A DNA stretch of 64,000 nucleotides from Darksidea phi (Eukaryota > Ascomycota > Dothideomycetes > Pleosporales > Lentitheciaceae). Position 1 is the first letter of the stretch, and every line of letters starts with the position of its first letter. The translations under genes and the position numbers were made by a program. The notes under the pieces are model-generated. The model was not told the origin of the DNA, did no database searches, and saw nothing but the letters and a program-made list of their open reading frames with translations. The stretch is from contig JASJFT010000101.1 in NCBI GenBank assembly GCA_030770425.1, positions 99,800-163,799 on the forward strand, given 5' to 3'. This document shows, in pieces, positions 35,966 through 48,011 of this stretch.

Positions 35966-37164
35966 CTACAACTTCCCTTGAACATCACCGGGCTTCGCAA
36001 CCTCAACTAGGAGTTTACCTACCATCGTTAGCTTACATCCCCACCTAAGTCCACAATATTACTTACCAGTATTAATTCCCTTGTACAAATCCAGCAGTGA
36101 CTGCTCCGCCTTCGCCAACCCGCCCGTCACGATGGTCTCTTTGCGCTTCAGCTTCCCCTCGGCCAGCCACTGCGCAAGTTGCTGCCTTGCCTCGGGAAAC
36201 TGTTTCTCATAGTCGAGAACGATGAAGCCCTCCATACGGATGCGCATCGAGATTATCGACATGTAGTTCTGATGCCAAAGTTAGTTAGAGTACTGGAGAG
36301 GTAGGGGGTTGAGCATTGACTTGCCTTCAAACCATAGGGTGCAGTGCTGTTATACTGGCTGATTGCTCCGCACATAACAAAGCGAGCGTGAGGTTTCGCC
36401 CTCGTAAGTGCCAGGTCAAGAATCTCGCCGCCGACTGTGATTTATCAGCGTTTGAACCTCTGAAACCGCTGTGGCACCCTCTTACCGTTGTCAAAGTAGA
36501 CATCGATGAAGCCTTTCGTAGCCTCCTTGAAATTCGCCGTGAAATCCGAATCTTTGTAGTTCATTGCCTCATCAAGACCCAGCTCTTCCTTCAACCACTT
36601 TACCTTTGAATCTTCACCTGCAAGTCCTAGTACTTTTGCGCCCTTCAACTTAGCAATCTGCGCAACCACGCTTCCAGTCGCGCCCGCCGCACCTGACACC
36701 ACTACAAAATCACCCTCTTTCACCTTGCCCACATCAAGAATGCCAAAGTATGCGGTGAGACCCGTCATGCCCAAAACCCCCAATGCATCCGTCAGCATCG
36801 CCCCCTTGGGCAAATCTAGCGACTGCAACTGCTTCTCTGCCACAACAGCGTACTCAGCCCATCCACACATACCACTCGCAAAAGTGCCAACGGGGAATTT
36901 CTTGGACTTTGAGGCCTTGATGATGCCGATGCCGACGCCGCGCATCTTCTCCCCAATCTGCACGGGTGGTATGTATGAGCGTTTGTCATTGAGCCATCCA
37001 CGCATAGCCGGGTCGAGGGATAGGTACAGTGTTTGAAAGAGCACTTCGCCATCTTTAAGTGTGGCGGAATTGGGAAGGGGATGTTGTTTTGCTGTGAAGG
37101 TTTTCCCAGGAACGATAAGGTCGATTGGGCGCTCGGCGAGGTGGATAGATGTGTATGTCGCCAT
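35966..37164 (-). CDS. NADP-dependent MDR oxidoreductase (alkenal/prostaglandin reductase-like)
   Basis: The model is complement(join(35966..36018, 36067..36268, 36325..36434, 36486..37164)), 347 residues, the usual length of this family. It starts MATYTSIHLAERPIDLIVPG with Met at 37164. Motifs are LSLDPAMRGWLND near the N-terminus, LGVLGMTGLTAYFGILDVG, the Rossmann loop VVSGAAGATGSVVAQIAKLKG, DVYFDNVGGEILD across intron 1, and ARFVMCGAISQYN. These define the zinc-free leukotriene B4 dehydrogenase/alkenal double-bond reductase group, which reduces alpha,beta-unsaturated carbonyls with NADPH. Intron 2 (36269-36324) uses a GC donor in a perfect AAG|GCAAGT context. A last exon of 17 residues (KLLVEVAKPGDVQGKL) follows a GTAAGT intron. 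It is cytosolic and probably a detoxification enzyme. Confidence 0.9.
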
Positions 37165-37686
37165 CCTTGCTCAGTTGATGCAAAATTCAACTGTGGTTGC
37201 TGGGGAAAGACGGAGAACAGGGCTCGCAGTTTAGTGTGCTTGCAGAGTCAAAGAGAAAGATCGCAAAGTAGTGGAGCGCGTTGTTGATTCAACTCCAACT
37301 CAAACACGGCTCAACGAGCCCTTATGTAGTAGCATTAGGGCCGATACGCACGCAACATGATCTACCTTGTCGCCTGTCGGAGGATAAGGTGGCGTTTCGG
37401 AGTAAGCGATAGATCCAAAAAGTACCGAGGCATAACGGAAATGCAGGGATCAAGCTCTACACTAACTTCGTAGTAGCGCCTACCATCGACGCGAAGGTTA
37501 CTAATACGAGCGAATGGAGTTTGCAGCCGTTTGGATGCTCTTGTTACTCCTTTTATATGATGATTGTAGCGACTGCCAATGACCAGGAGAGACTCCCACT
37601 GTACAAATCCAAATAAATAAGAATAATGAGTAGCACACCATGACTGTGATGCTGATACGCTGATCGATTGCAAAGTCTATAACAAA
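37165..37686. other. Intergenic region, no gene seen
   Basis: This should contain the promoter of the MDR reductase gene (next to 37165) and the 3' flank of the YOS9 gene. No coding signal. Confidence 0.5.
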
Positions 37687-39341
37687 CTATAGCTCATCTT
37701 TGTACACCTCCTGACTCCCCTCCCGACTCTCGCCGTCCTCGCCCTCACCCTCCGCTCCATTCTCTTCGCCCTCTTTTTTCATGCCCCTCCCCTTCTCCTT
37801 CTCCGTCATGTCCTCTTCCTCCGCCTCCATAACCAGCCTAAACTCCCGGCCACCCGGTGTCTCCATGAGATCCAGTCTCCACCCCAACCTCCCAGCAATC
37901 TTTTGTGAGTTCTTTCTCAGTTGCTCTACATCTTTCGGGTCCATATTAAGCTTCTTCAGCTCGGCCACCGACATCATCTTCCCATCACTGCTCACCAGGG
38001 TACCAGCGAACTTTTCTTTGCCGCCACCGACGACCATACTCTTCTCAATGACTTTGCCTTCGCTACCAACGAGGGACTGGGCGCCGACTTCGATGCCGCC
38101 GATCATAGGGCCGCGCTTGATGGAGCCTTCTGCACCTTCCTCTAGCTCGCGAAGTGGGTTGTCGTTCTCATGTTCGGTTATTAGGCGTTCGGTTTCGCGG
38201 ATCTTGTCCTCGAGCTTGTGGATTACAGACCAATCGCTGGCCTCTGACTCGCTGAGGACAGGCTGACAGGATATAGCGTGGGCGAAATTGTCTTGGGGAG
38301 GCATGAAAGCGACGTCGTTGCAGAGGCGCGGCGTGTAGACAATCATAAGGTAGGAGCAAGTGCTGACTTCTTTGATCATGGCAATCTTATCAGCGGCTTG
38401 AGGATGACAGTGGAACTGTGTAGCATGTTAGCCTTCTCCATCGAATAAAGCCCATTGTGTTCATTGACTCACCTGGATCTCGATCTTTCGATCTTTGCCT
38501 GTCAAATCGCATTCTGTGCCAGCAGACAATCGTTGCACCATGTATCTGCTCGACCCCTTCGTCTCCAAACGCGGCAAGTCCAGGCTCTTCTCCTCCTTTT
38601 TGTTGCCCTCATCGTCAAACTCTCTGCTGCCTTGCTCCACCCCTAGAGTCTTCCTCTCCTCCCGCTCTTCCTTCTTACTGCCCTGGAACCTCCCGAGTAT
38701 GAAGCTCTTCACACTCGTATCCTCGACGGGCGGATAGATGGGTACCCCACGACTCGGCGGCAGCTGATGGAACTGCTTGACCTCGTCCTTGTAGCAGAAA
38801 CTGTAGCTCCACCACCCGCTCAAATAGTAGATGCAGTTTCCCTCCATGCCTTCTAGTAACTCCCACCCACGATCTTTCGCGCGCGCCAGCTCCTTCTCCT
38901 CCTCCGCTTTCGCTTCCTCGGCCGACACGGTGCTGTTCTGGGGTTCCTCCTCAGGCAGGACAGGTATACTACAGAGGTAGCGCCGCCCGTCTAGCACCAC
39001 AGGCTCGTATGTTTCTTCGAGCGAGACATCGTTCGACGGCGGGCTGGACGACTGCTTTCCCGGATTGGAAAGGTCTTGCGGCTCTTGCGAGTTCGGCGTC
39101 GCGGAGCTCGTGCTGCGAGATGCCGAGTGGGAGAGGAGCGATGTCGCCTCGTCCTCAGTTATGTAGGTATTCGGGAAGAGGACTTCGTACTGTGCGGAAC
39201 CATTAGCATGGGGTCTAGCCAATTGACGCGCGGATGCAGACGTACCTGCGGGAAAGCAAGCAAATCGTCGAAGACGCTGAATGCGTGCTGGCTTGCCAGC
39301 GCAATGCGCAGAAAGGCTGGGAGGGCCCAGAAATTCCTCAT
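37687..39341 (-). CDS. YOS9: Protein OS-9/Yos9 homolog, ER quality-control lectin
   Basis: The model is complement(join(37687..38415, 38473..39189, 39246..39341)), 513 residues. Exon 1 encodes a signal peptide (MRNFWALPAFLRIALASQHA). The MRH (mannose-6-phosphate receptor homology) domain spans both sides of intron 2: CIYYLSGWWSYSFCYKDEVK and FHQLP, YMVQRLSAGTECDLTGK, KIEIQFHCHP, then STCSYLMIVYTPRLCNDVAF. A charged C-terminal part ends exactly in KDEL, the ER-retrieval signal. Yos9 binds trimmed N-glycans on misfolded glycoproteins and hands them to the HRD ubiquitin ligase for ER-associated degradation. Removal of the 56- and 57-bp introns rebuilds the family sequence without gaps. Confidence 0.95.
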
Positions 39342-40013
39342 AGTTGCGTGTGTAAGAGGTAGTGGTCGACTGTGGAAGGCGATGTGGAAGAAGCGGGTTG
39401 TGACTGAACCAAAGGTTGGAGACAGATGTCACTTTCATGAGGCCGAGTTCCAAAAGCGGCTAGACCGGTCTCGTACAATGAATATGACTGCAACGCTTCC
39501 CACGCCTTACAAGACAGAACAGCCCTCTAAATTACTCATCTTGGTCGTCATCCAAGGTTGGTACCTGTAGAGGCTGTCGAGACGGACATGGGTGGCGCGT
39601 GTGTGCCTAGGCTATCAAGTCACACAGCGGAACAGAGTTTTGCAGTATATTCATTCGACTTTGTAGCTAATCCTAGTTTGAGGACCATATATCTATTTGT
39701 CCGATACGCGTTCTGCTCAATGGGAGGGGTTGAATAAGTATCCTTACGACGCTACACCCTTCAACCCTATTCGCACTAATAATTGACGCTAACATTGCCT
39801 TCAAACGATCCTTTCTGGAAACAAATTCGCTGCCACCAGGCGCCTTCAACCATCGCGATGCTATGACATAAGAAATGTGCCGTTTTGGAAATTCCACAAA
39901 CATCGGACCAACTACGTCCGCTGACCCAGAGGAAATGATGCAAATAAAGTACAGTATCCGTTAACCGTGTTACGCCTGATATTGGAACGCAACGTAATAT
40001 AGTATGCAACTTG
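39342..40013. other. Intergenic region, no gene seen
   Basis: This contains the YOS9 promoter and the 3' flank of the FHA-kinase gene. Open frames here have no recognisable features. Confidence 0.5.
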
Positions 40014-43000
40014 CTACGGAAGCTTGGCCCCATGCAGTACGTGGAAGGTCTCACCCGCCTCACGAGGCTTTCTTCCGCTTCCAAGGCGGAATTCACACTT
40101 GAACTTGAGACACTCGCCGCTCTGAGAATCGTGATAGACCTGGATGATGTCACCCGTGTATAGATGTCCATATATGGCGCGGCCCTTGCTGTCCCTTTGG
40201 CGAATGTGCTTTCCATTGACAGTGATGCCAGATGTCGCACAAGTGAAGATGCCAACATGCAGGTCGTCGAGAGCAGTCCAGTCTTTGCCCTTCTGGGAAA
40301 GCTCTTGCACATTTTCTTGGAGATCCTGACTCGATGACCACCAAAAGATGATAAATGCCGCCTTTGGAACCCGTGTGTCCTTTCCATTTTCATAGACTAT
40401 GGTGTTTGACCTCAACCGGCCCCATGACGTCTTGCTTTGATCGATATTCAGAACGAGATTAGGAGCGAAAGAATCTGCCGTAGCAGTGAGCCTGCCAAGT
40501 CGACGCGGCGGAGGCTTGATGTTGAGCTCAACAGGTACCTCTGGAAGAACAGTAACAGGCGAGTTTTGGGATGGCTCAGCGCCAGAGTCGCTGCTCCCAT
40601 CGGCACCAGACTGCCTGATGGTGTCCTCCATGGCGGAGGCGTCGGCAGTCGCACCTTGCTGTGCAGCAACGAAATCAAAGCCGCTTTTCTTGGATGCGTA
40701 TTCGAGAGTGTGAGTGCTCTTGTCGAAGGGATCCCAGTACAGGGATGCCGTCTTCGGCAGGCTGATTTGGCGGCTTAGCACTGGAGGTTTGGCTTTGGGA
40801 GTCGGCTCGCTGATCTGACTCGGATGCTTCTGCGCGTGCTCAAGAGAACTCTGCTGAGGCACATCAGGTGTCTTTGGGGTAGCCGGCTCATTTGGGCTAT
40901 GCGGTCCAGAGATCGGCGAATGAGGTGAAGCCATATTGAGCTCTCGCACCATAGACTCGGCTCCAAGAAGACTAGACGAAGAGATATCGCTATCTAGCTG
41001 GGGCAAAGTACGCCTGGTGAGAATCCGCCATCGGCGTGTTCCGCCGACTTGGCTTATGTTCGAGGCCTCGTCGAGCTGGCGGGCAACGGCCGAGCTCTCA
41101 CTCGAAAGGGCGTCGCTGACATACTCATTGAGTATACGAGAGCTCTGAAGTGCCGACGGGCCAATCTCTCCAAACAGACGTTGTGGCTCGGCTCTCTGCA
41201 TGAGTTTGAAGCCTTCCTCTGTTTCCATTTCCTCGGTGATCTTGTGTCTAGATAGAAAAGACGGGTCCATGCTAGAATCGTCATCGTAGTCTCGCACTTG
41301 GTTTCGGGGGACTAAGGGATCCGTACGGACCCGCTTCGACTGCCGAATATCTACCAGCTTTTCGAACTCTTCGTCTGATAAGAGATCAGCTTCCTCCTCA
41401 GACTCGGGAACCTCCCCGCCCAGGCTTAGCTGTGAAAGCTGTTGCTCCGCTTCTCCTGACTCGTCCTCTTCAACGATCGACTGAAGTGTTGGGTCCTTTG
41501 GTATGGTAGCGCCGTTCTTCAACCACGAATGATTCAGGCAGTCGACCTCCGTTGGACGAGTTGCAGGGTCTGTCCGGAGCATCTTACAGAGCAGGTTGAT
41601 GCAGGACTCCGAGATGTTGCGTTTCCTAAGAGGAGTTGGGTCAAGTGCGCTGGCCATGATGTTATTGTACATTGCCTCACCGGTAGCGTCTGCAACTCCC
41701 CTAAAAGGCGGTTCACCACAAAGCGCAAACCAGAGAACACCACCAAACGACCAGATGTCGACAGATGAGCTATACGCATTAAACTGCTTCGTCCCACGTC
41801 GACGCTTCGTACCATGTCCTTGATAATCCGGAAAGACCTCGGGTGCGCAATACAAGAGGGTGCCGCAGAAAGTCTTAAGAAATGTCTCCTCATGTTTAAC
41901 CGCCTTGGACAAGCCAAAATCGGATATCTTGACCTGCAATGGCTTCAGGTCCGCAATAAGGATATTGTCCGGCTTGATGTCTCGATGGGTAATCTTTGAC
42001 CGATGCAGATAATTCAAGGCGCTGAGGATTTGCCGGGCTATCGTTCGGGCCATGCCTTCCGGAATGGGGCCATGCTCGCTTAGATATTTCTGCAAGTCGC
42101 CGTGGCGGGCGTACTCCATAATGATGTAGAGGTAGTCGCCCTCATCGTGATGTTCAATGAACTCAATAATGTTGGGGTGGCGTAGAGAGGCCATGATTTT
42201 CATCTCGTTGTCAAGCTTCTTATCAAGCTGACCATTCTTCATGAAACGTCGCTTCTCAAGCTCTTTTGCTGCCAAGAGCTTCCCGTCCATCTTTGTAGCC
42301 AGCTGGTAGACAGTCGCAAAAGCGCCCTTCCCTAGCTCGCCTGTTTATTATTAATACTAGAAACCATGAGATGAGATAATAAACGCACCAATGATGTTGT
42401 AGTGTTCCCCACCATCCCACTTCATTGTGGCACGGTAAGGCTTCTGGTGAAGTAGCTGCAATGCTCTCTCCCGGTCGTCACCTGGGACGCACTCGCTGAT
42501 AAAAGCGTGCATGTTCTCCTCGTAGCGTTCCCTGTGTGGTCCCCTCGATGGGATGCGTATGTTGAATCTAATCACGTCGGCCTCATTTGAGTTGGGGATG
42601 GTGATCATCGAGCCAGGAACAAGCATACGGCCTTTGTTGAACTGGTCGTCTTTACCCTTTAGCAAGGTATTGTCTACAACGGTGCCATTGGTCGACATGT
42701 CTTCAAGCATGGGTACGCCGCATTGGTTAAGATATATCCTGAAGTGCTGATTGCTGATACGCCTCCCAGAGTCCTGCCCAAAGACAATGTCTGAAATGTG
42801 AGCGTTACGCCCGAAAATGAAGCCGTTCGACTTAATTTTCAATAAGGGTGCGCTTGATAAACGTAAAGCAATATCAGCAGCAGCTGATGAGGACTGGCCA
42901 ACACGTTCCCCGTTCTTGCCGATGATGATGGTCTCTTGCTCTTCGATAGCAGCAGCCGACGCCGCATAGGAACCCATGGTGTTGTAGCAGAGGACATGCT

Positions 43001-43178
43001 CAGGGCGTATCATCGCAGTATGTGCTACGATTCTGGAAGCGGCTGGCGTTGTGGGATGCAGGATCATGATGATGTCGGCGATATCATTATCATCAAGGCC
43101 GGAATTGTTTCGTCCAACTCGGCGAGGATCGAGCACCTGCTGGGTCGCCAGCTGGGTCTGCTCTTGCGAGGATGCCAT
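40014..43178 (-). CDS. FHA-domain Ser/Thr kinase, Rad53/Cds1 (CHK2)-type checkpoint kinase
   Basis: The model is complement(join(40014..42340, 42389..43178)), 1,038 residues, one 48-bp intron. The N-terminal FHA domain is at about residues 120-225 (GFIFGRNAHISDIVFG, ISNQHFRIY, STNGTVVDN). The kinase domain starts at the intron (GELGKGAFATVYQ, residue 264) with the catalytic loop HRDIKPDN (about 382), DFGLSK (about 404), APEVFPDY and DIWSFGGVLW, ending near residue 570. After a Ser/Pro/Glu-rich linker with several SQ sites, a second FHA-like region lies near the C-terminus (LGRLTATADS, VNGKHIRQ, LYTGDIIQVY). FHA-kinase-FHA is the layout of budding-yeast Rad53, the DNA-damage effector kinase. 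The C-terminal FHA lacks some of the usual core motifs, so another FHA kinase class is possible. Confidence 0.85.
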
Positions 43179-44414
43179 TTTGCTAACAGCTAATCGTGAC
43201 CAGCGGAGGAAGTCGATCTATCACGGACGAAGTGCAGTGCAGTTGATAAGATGATAGTGCCAAGGCTTGGTTGAAGGATGTAGGACCGGTCGAGTTTATA
43301 GGGCGCAGGCAGCGAGTCGCGAAAGTTGTGCGTTGGGAAGGTAATCAGTCGCTGTCGCGTCTCAATTGCTAGGCGATCCCAGGTGACTCGGACAGATTCC
43401 GGTTTCGGTGTGAATGCCAAGTGAAGTCCGTGGCGATGGTTGCGAAAGTCCCTTGCTGTCGCAACGAACAGACCAAATAGAATCTCAGATGTCGGCCAAG
43501 CTTAATGGGACATGTCCACGAGTTGTTCACAGTATGTCCGACGGTCTTCGAGAGGGGTCCACTACTTGCACCCCTCTTCTCGCCCTGTCTCGACTTTGGT
43601 TGCCAGTCGGTCGCCAGCCTGGCTGAGACAGCGCCCAAGCCAGGCTTCAATGTTCCAATACTTTCCTCTCCACCCTACGAAATATATTATGAACGATGGC
43701 TTGGTATGCAGAGAGTTGGTGCAGCTTCGTGTTGATTCGAGCGATGGGCGAGGAAGCGGGATTTTAGATGGCACAGCAAATCCCTTTGGGCGATGCGACG
43801 GGCGGTATATAAGTGCTCCGGCAAGCGAGGAAGACGCGATAGCCTGGTAATTTGCCTCGAGGCAACCGTATGTCTCGCCGTGGTGTCGAGGTGGGATGGA
43901 ATACAATGGTTGGCCTAGGAACGGCGCTTCGACTCAATTTGTCAGCGGAAGAGCCTCATCATATATCCAATGCAGGTCAAGAGATCGCATACCTTCGTTT
44001 GAACTTCTCCGCACAGCAATGCAACCGTTTGGGTTATCAAGACCAGGACTCCAGAAATGTCCTGGTGAGTTTGGGGTGAAGTATGGCTAGCGCATGCACT
44101 AGTGGGCCGATAACGGTCTAGCGTAACTAAGCACAACTTATAAGTGGGGTCCAAAGGCAAACACCATGTCAAACATCACAGCTTCTAGGCAACAACTTGC
44201 CGCCTCACCACGTTGGTTTCGCTGATCTCCTCAACGTACGTACCGGGCCGCGACGGTTTTGGACCCGTGCTTTCAATCTATTCTCTAAAATACAAGAGTG
44301 TCATCTCAAGTCGCTCGACTCCGAACAAGTTTTGAGGGAGTTGTGGTGAATGTTCCTCCCGAAAGTGTTCCTACATGAGCAAATCAGCTTCACCAATATC
44401 AGATCAAAGGTTAA
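43179..44414. other. Intergenic region, no gene seen
   Basis: This contains the kinase promoter near 43179. Plus-strand frames near 43500-44090 are open but lack protein-like features or splice logic. Confidence 0.5.
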
Positions 44415-44744
44415 TCAGCTTCGTCCATAATTCGTGTAGGTAGTAATCACATACGACTTGGCGCAGGTCGCCGCTATCCCCAGTCGCCGCAGAATGAATG
44501 GTACCGGTGCTCCATCGATGTAGCTCACTTCGTCTCCAACCTGCATATCAGCAGGACTCAGTCCTATATGGCCGTGATCCGTGGAGAACAGCCGCCGAGA
44601 AAGAGTCGCCGCCATAATCGACCTGTCAAGGTTTGTTACGTGGCGAGCTCTAGACTTGGCGTCTAGGTTGGAATGGAACCGATCCGTTAGTCCGTCCAGT
44701 CTATTCTTGATGTGTTTGGAAGACGGCTTCGCAAGGTGCCTCAT
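44415..44744 (-). pseudogene. C-terminal relic of a HET-domain (heterokaryon incompatibility) protein
   Basis: A 109-codon frame contains RRLFSTDHGHIGLSPADMQV and GDEVSYIDGAPVPFILRRL. This is the conserved C-terminal segment of fungal HET-domain proteins (R-x-F-x-T-x-x-G-x-x-G-x-x-P, then GD-x-V and P-x-x-LR). The N-terminal HET domain is absent upstream, and after FILRRL the expected ending (a GEAYVHG-like segment) is replaced by unrelated residues. It is a truncated copy, probably non-functional. Confidence 0.7.
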
Positions 44745-45202
44745 CTCGGATGCACACTATCAGAATTGGCAGGCATGACAATATATCTACTGCTTTTGGC
44801 TCTTCAACGTACACAGGCTTTACTTGCTTTGCGCCCCGGGGTGTAAGAACCTTTAACACCAGTAGGATGTGAGGCTACTGGAGACACAAGACGTTCACAG
44901 TAGTTGCCTTAGTGAAGGCTTGTATAAATAGGGAATCCCAACAGATGTGTGTCGCACTTCTCACATTCCAGCTATTGCTAAACGCATCGTAACGAGGCTT
45001 CGATGCTTCTACAGGTCAAACATTTCTTTATAACACACAAACGGCCCTTAATCCTTCCTCGACCAACGATTCCCGAAAGCTTCTCCACACCTTCAATCAG
45101 ATCTGAAATCTATCCCAAATCAACCTAGCGCAGCGGTCAGCCTCGGCTTATCCATTAGCTATCAAAGCTCCCCGTTCAGCTCCTCTCTTCCTTCCTTCCA
45201 CC
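44745..45202. other. Promoter and 5' leader region of cytidine deaminase gene
   Basis: No gene is seen. CT-rich sequence (45150-45200) leads directly to the ATG at 45203, as is common in fungal 5' leaders. A TATAAATA word lies at about 44923. Confidence 0.5.
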
Positions 45203-45849
45203 ATGACAACAACGATCAAGCCCGTACCGGCTGAACAGGTCCTCGAAAAAGATGGCTTGATTCATGGGGTCTCGGCTGCAGAGTTGCAGTCGCTGTGCGA
45301 GAAATGCGTTGAGGCGAAGGCGACAGCTTATTGTGAGTTACGCCATTTATTGACATGATACGTGAACGACATATTTGTGCAACGAAGACGATAACACTGC
45401 TGTGTTGGACAAAGCTGACTATACTCTTAATAGGCCCGTACTCTCTCTTCCGCGTCGGCGCTTCCCTCCTCCTCCACTCCTCTACCGCAACACCGCAAAT
45501 CATAACAGGCGCCAACGTCGAAAACGCCGCCTATCCTGTTGGCACTTGTGCCGAGCGCGTAGCCATGGGCACGGCGGTCGTCAGCGGCCACAAACTGGGT
45601 AGCTTTAAAGCTGTCGGCGTCACAACCGACATGGACGACTTCTGTTCCCCATGCGGTATGTGCCGACAGTTCCTCCGGGAATTCCTTGAGCTCGACGTCC
45701 CGATATTCTTGTTTAACAGGGAACGCAAATTCATTGTGAGGACCATGGGGGAACTGCTACCCCTGAGCTTTGGACCGGATAAGTTGCCACCGAGGGAAGA
45801 GTTGAGGAAGGGATTGGAAGAGCAGGGAGAGAAGGTGGAGGATGTTTAG
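45203..45849 (+). CDS. CDD1: Cytidine deaminase
   Basis: The model is join(45203..45332, 45434..45849), 181 residues. Start ATG at 45203 in a CCACCATG context. The splice restores AYCPYSLFRVGASLLL. Zinc and catalytic motifs are TCAERVAMGTAV (Cys ligand and catalytic Glu) and PCGMCRQFLREF (two Cys ligands); NVENAAYPVGT is the nucleoside-binding segment. This is the small tetrameric type that converts cytidine and deoxycytidine to uridine and deoxyuridine in pyrimidine salvage. The C-terminus (LLPLSFGPDKLP) is typical of the family. Confidence 0.95.
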
Positions 45850-46857
45850 TAGATGGAAGTAGAAAGTGGCATTTGAGCATTTGGAGTTAGATCTGAAGGC
45901 GACTTTTGTCTAGAGGAGTGGAATAAGCTTCGCAGCCCAATAGAGATCTTGTCGACTAATCAGCGGCAGGCGGACGCAACTATACGGTCCACTTTATCTA
46001 CACTATGCGGCTTATATAGGTCTGGGGCTGTGCAGCAATCTATGAGGGCGAGTGGTATGCGCGGATGGACGTGATATACGGTAGAGCTCCAATGAATGTC
46101 ATAAGATAAGATGTGCCTGGAGACATCTCGTCCTCGTCGTGCACACCTTAACTGCGATGGCAATAACCATCCATAAACTAGCCATAACCGTTGCATAAAA
46201 TATGAGGGTTCTTCGACGGAGCTGTACATTGCGTGAAGATTCACGGCCTCTCATTATATTAGGTCTGCTTCCAACGCGGTCCTGCCCATCCCCTGTTCAG
46301 CTTGATGGTACGCAAAACGGAGCGTAGCTGCTTCGTTTTCTCATTGCGGAGGGAGCATGATGCAGATAGTCAGGGGATTAGTTGGGACAAGCAGTAGATC
46401 CACGACGTAACAACGGTGTCGCGACTTAGTGTAGGTAGAGTCAGGCCGAGACTGGGCGGATGCAGAGCGGTATCTATTATAAAGCGGTTGGCTTGAAGTG
46501 TCCGAGAAGCTCATCATTTTGAAACCCCTTGTTGCGGACCAACTTGTTTGGACAAAGTGCCACAGGTACTAGAGACACCATCAGGATGCTCAGGTTCCCC
46601 GCTTTCTCATCGCGGCACTTCCGCGGATCCGATCAGGTGCACTACGATAAGCTCCCGATAAGCCTCCACCCCAATTCATCTCAACCAACGCCTTTTATGC
46701 TATCTCCGCGCCCCGTGGATATGACGAGTGGCATAATTACTCTAGTGACCTGCGTCTGTAAACAAGCAAAACAATGGCAGACCCCAGCTCTACAACACCT
46801 CCCGTGCTTACGTTCTACTGATATTGGAGGACGCCGTCTGTTGAAGAGATTAGAATT
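45850..46857. other. Intergenic region, no gene seen
   Basis: About 1 kb holding the cytidine deaminase 3' flank and SDR promoter. Frames such as 46529-46927 plus show no protein features. Confidence 0.5.
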
Positions 46858-48011
46858 ATGGCAGACGTCAATGATGCTGCGAGGTCGGCGCACTTTTCGC
46901 CATATAGGACGGATGGGAAGCTGGTGAGTTCTTACGACTTCTTAAGCTGGACGGGCAGCGGCAGGGAGTCGAGGGTCGAGTACCAGTGAGGATAGCTTCA
47001 CTTACAATTGGCGTAGTACGGCTTTGTCTGCGTCGTGACTGGAGCCACGCAACCTGTGGGCAAGGCTATCGTCACTGAACTCGCCGGTATGTCGACATTC
47101 ATATCATAGACGAAAGCTATCAAACTTGCCGTCGTCCGAACATTCAAGCTTTGCTCCAATTTCGAAGAGCCCAGCCTGCCACTTTACCTCATCCAATTCA
47201 CAATGCATCGCTCACAGACACCCTGTTAGCACACGGCGCAGCTTGCATATACGCCTGTAGCACCTCTCCCACCGACCGGTACGACGCCCTCGCCGATTCA
47301 GTAAACGCCCAATATCCCAACACCAAAGTAATCGGGTATCCCTACAAAATCACCTCTGAAGAAGACACGCTCGCTCTCATCGACGATGTGCTAAATCAGT
47401 GGGGCCGCCTTGATGTCTGGACTTCTTCCACTGGCCTGCTTGGGCCGCCTAGCATAACATCGACGGGGCCGAAGGATCTATATGCGGCGTTTGAGACGAA
47501 TGCGATGCCTGCTTTCTTTGCGTTGAAGTATGCGCCTGCGGCAATGCAGAAGACAACACCAAAGGGGAACTATCCGAACGCGGCGGCGAAGGATGTGCCG
47601 TATGGGAGTATTGTTATCGTGTCCAGTGTGGCGGGGACATATGGTGGTTGCTGGGGTCCTGCGTTCACCATGTCATCCCATGCGGCGCTGGGCGTTGTCC
47701 GCTCCGGGGTCGCAGTGCTGAAAGGTACTGGAGTGCGAATCAATGCGATTACGGCAGGGCAGATTGACGTGGGTGTTGATTTGAAAGAAGCGGGCGTGAA
47801 AGAGATGGAGCAGGGCCAATTTCCGCCTAGTACGCTACAGAGCGAAGCCGTCCAGAAGAGGGTCATTGGGTTGGAGAGGTCGGGTAGACCGGAGGAGGTC
47901 GGTAGGGTAGCGGGATTTCTGGCCAGTGGATTCTCGAGTTATATCACTGGGGCAGAGTTGCGGGTTGATGGAGGTGCGAGTGTGATGAATCCGCTCACCG
48001 TGCCTGTGTGA
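46858..48011 (+). CDS. Atypical short-chain dehydrogenase/reductase (SDR), altered active site
   Basis: The model is join(46858..46923, 47017..47086, 47230..48011), 305 residues. The first two exons are short: MADVNDAARSAHF and YGFVCVVTGATQPVGKAIV, the latter giving the cofactor loop TGATQPVG. The C-terminal part is a standard SDR (DDVLNQWGRLDVW, IVIVSSVAGTYGG, GRPEEVGRVAGFLASG and YITGAELRVDGG). The usual N-A-G motif is replaced by STG, and the catalytic Y-x-x-x-K reads FTMSS (within PAFTMSSHAALG), so both Tyr and Lys are missing. Either the protein has lost oxidoreductase activity or it uses other residues. The substrate is unknown. It is predicted to be cytosolic. Confidence 0.85.

Noticed and set aside
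43414..44090. Several overlapping plus-strand frames of 60-110 codons
   Set aside because: No family resemblance, no consistent splice sites, mutually overlapping.
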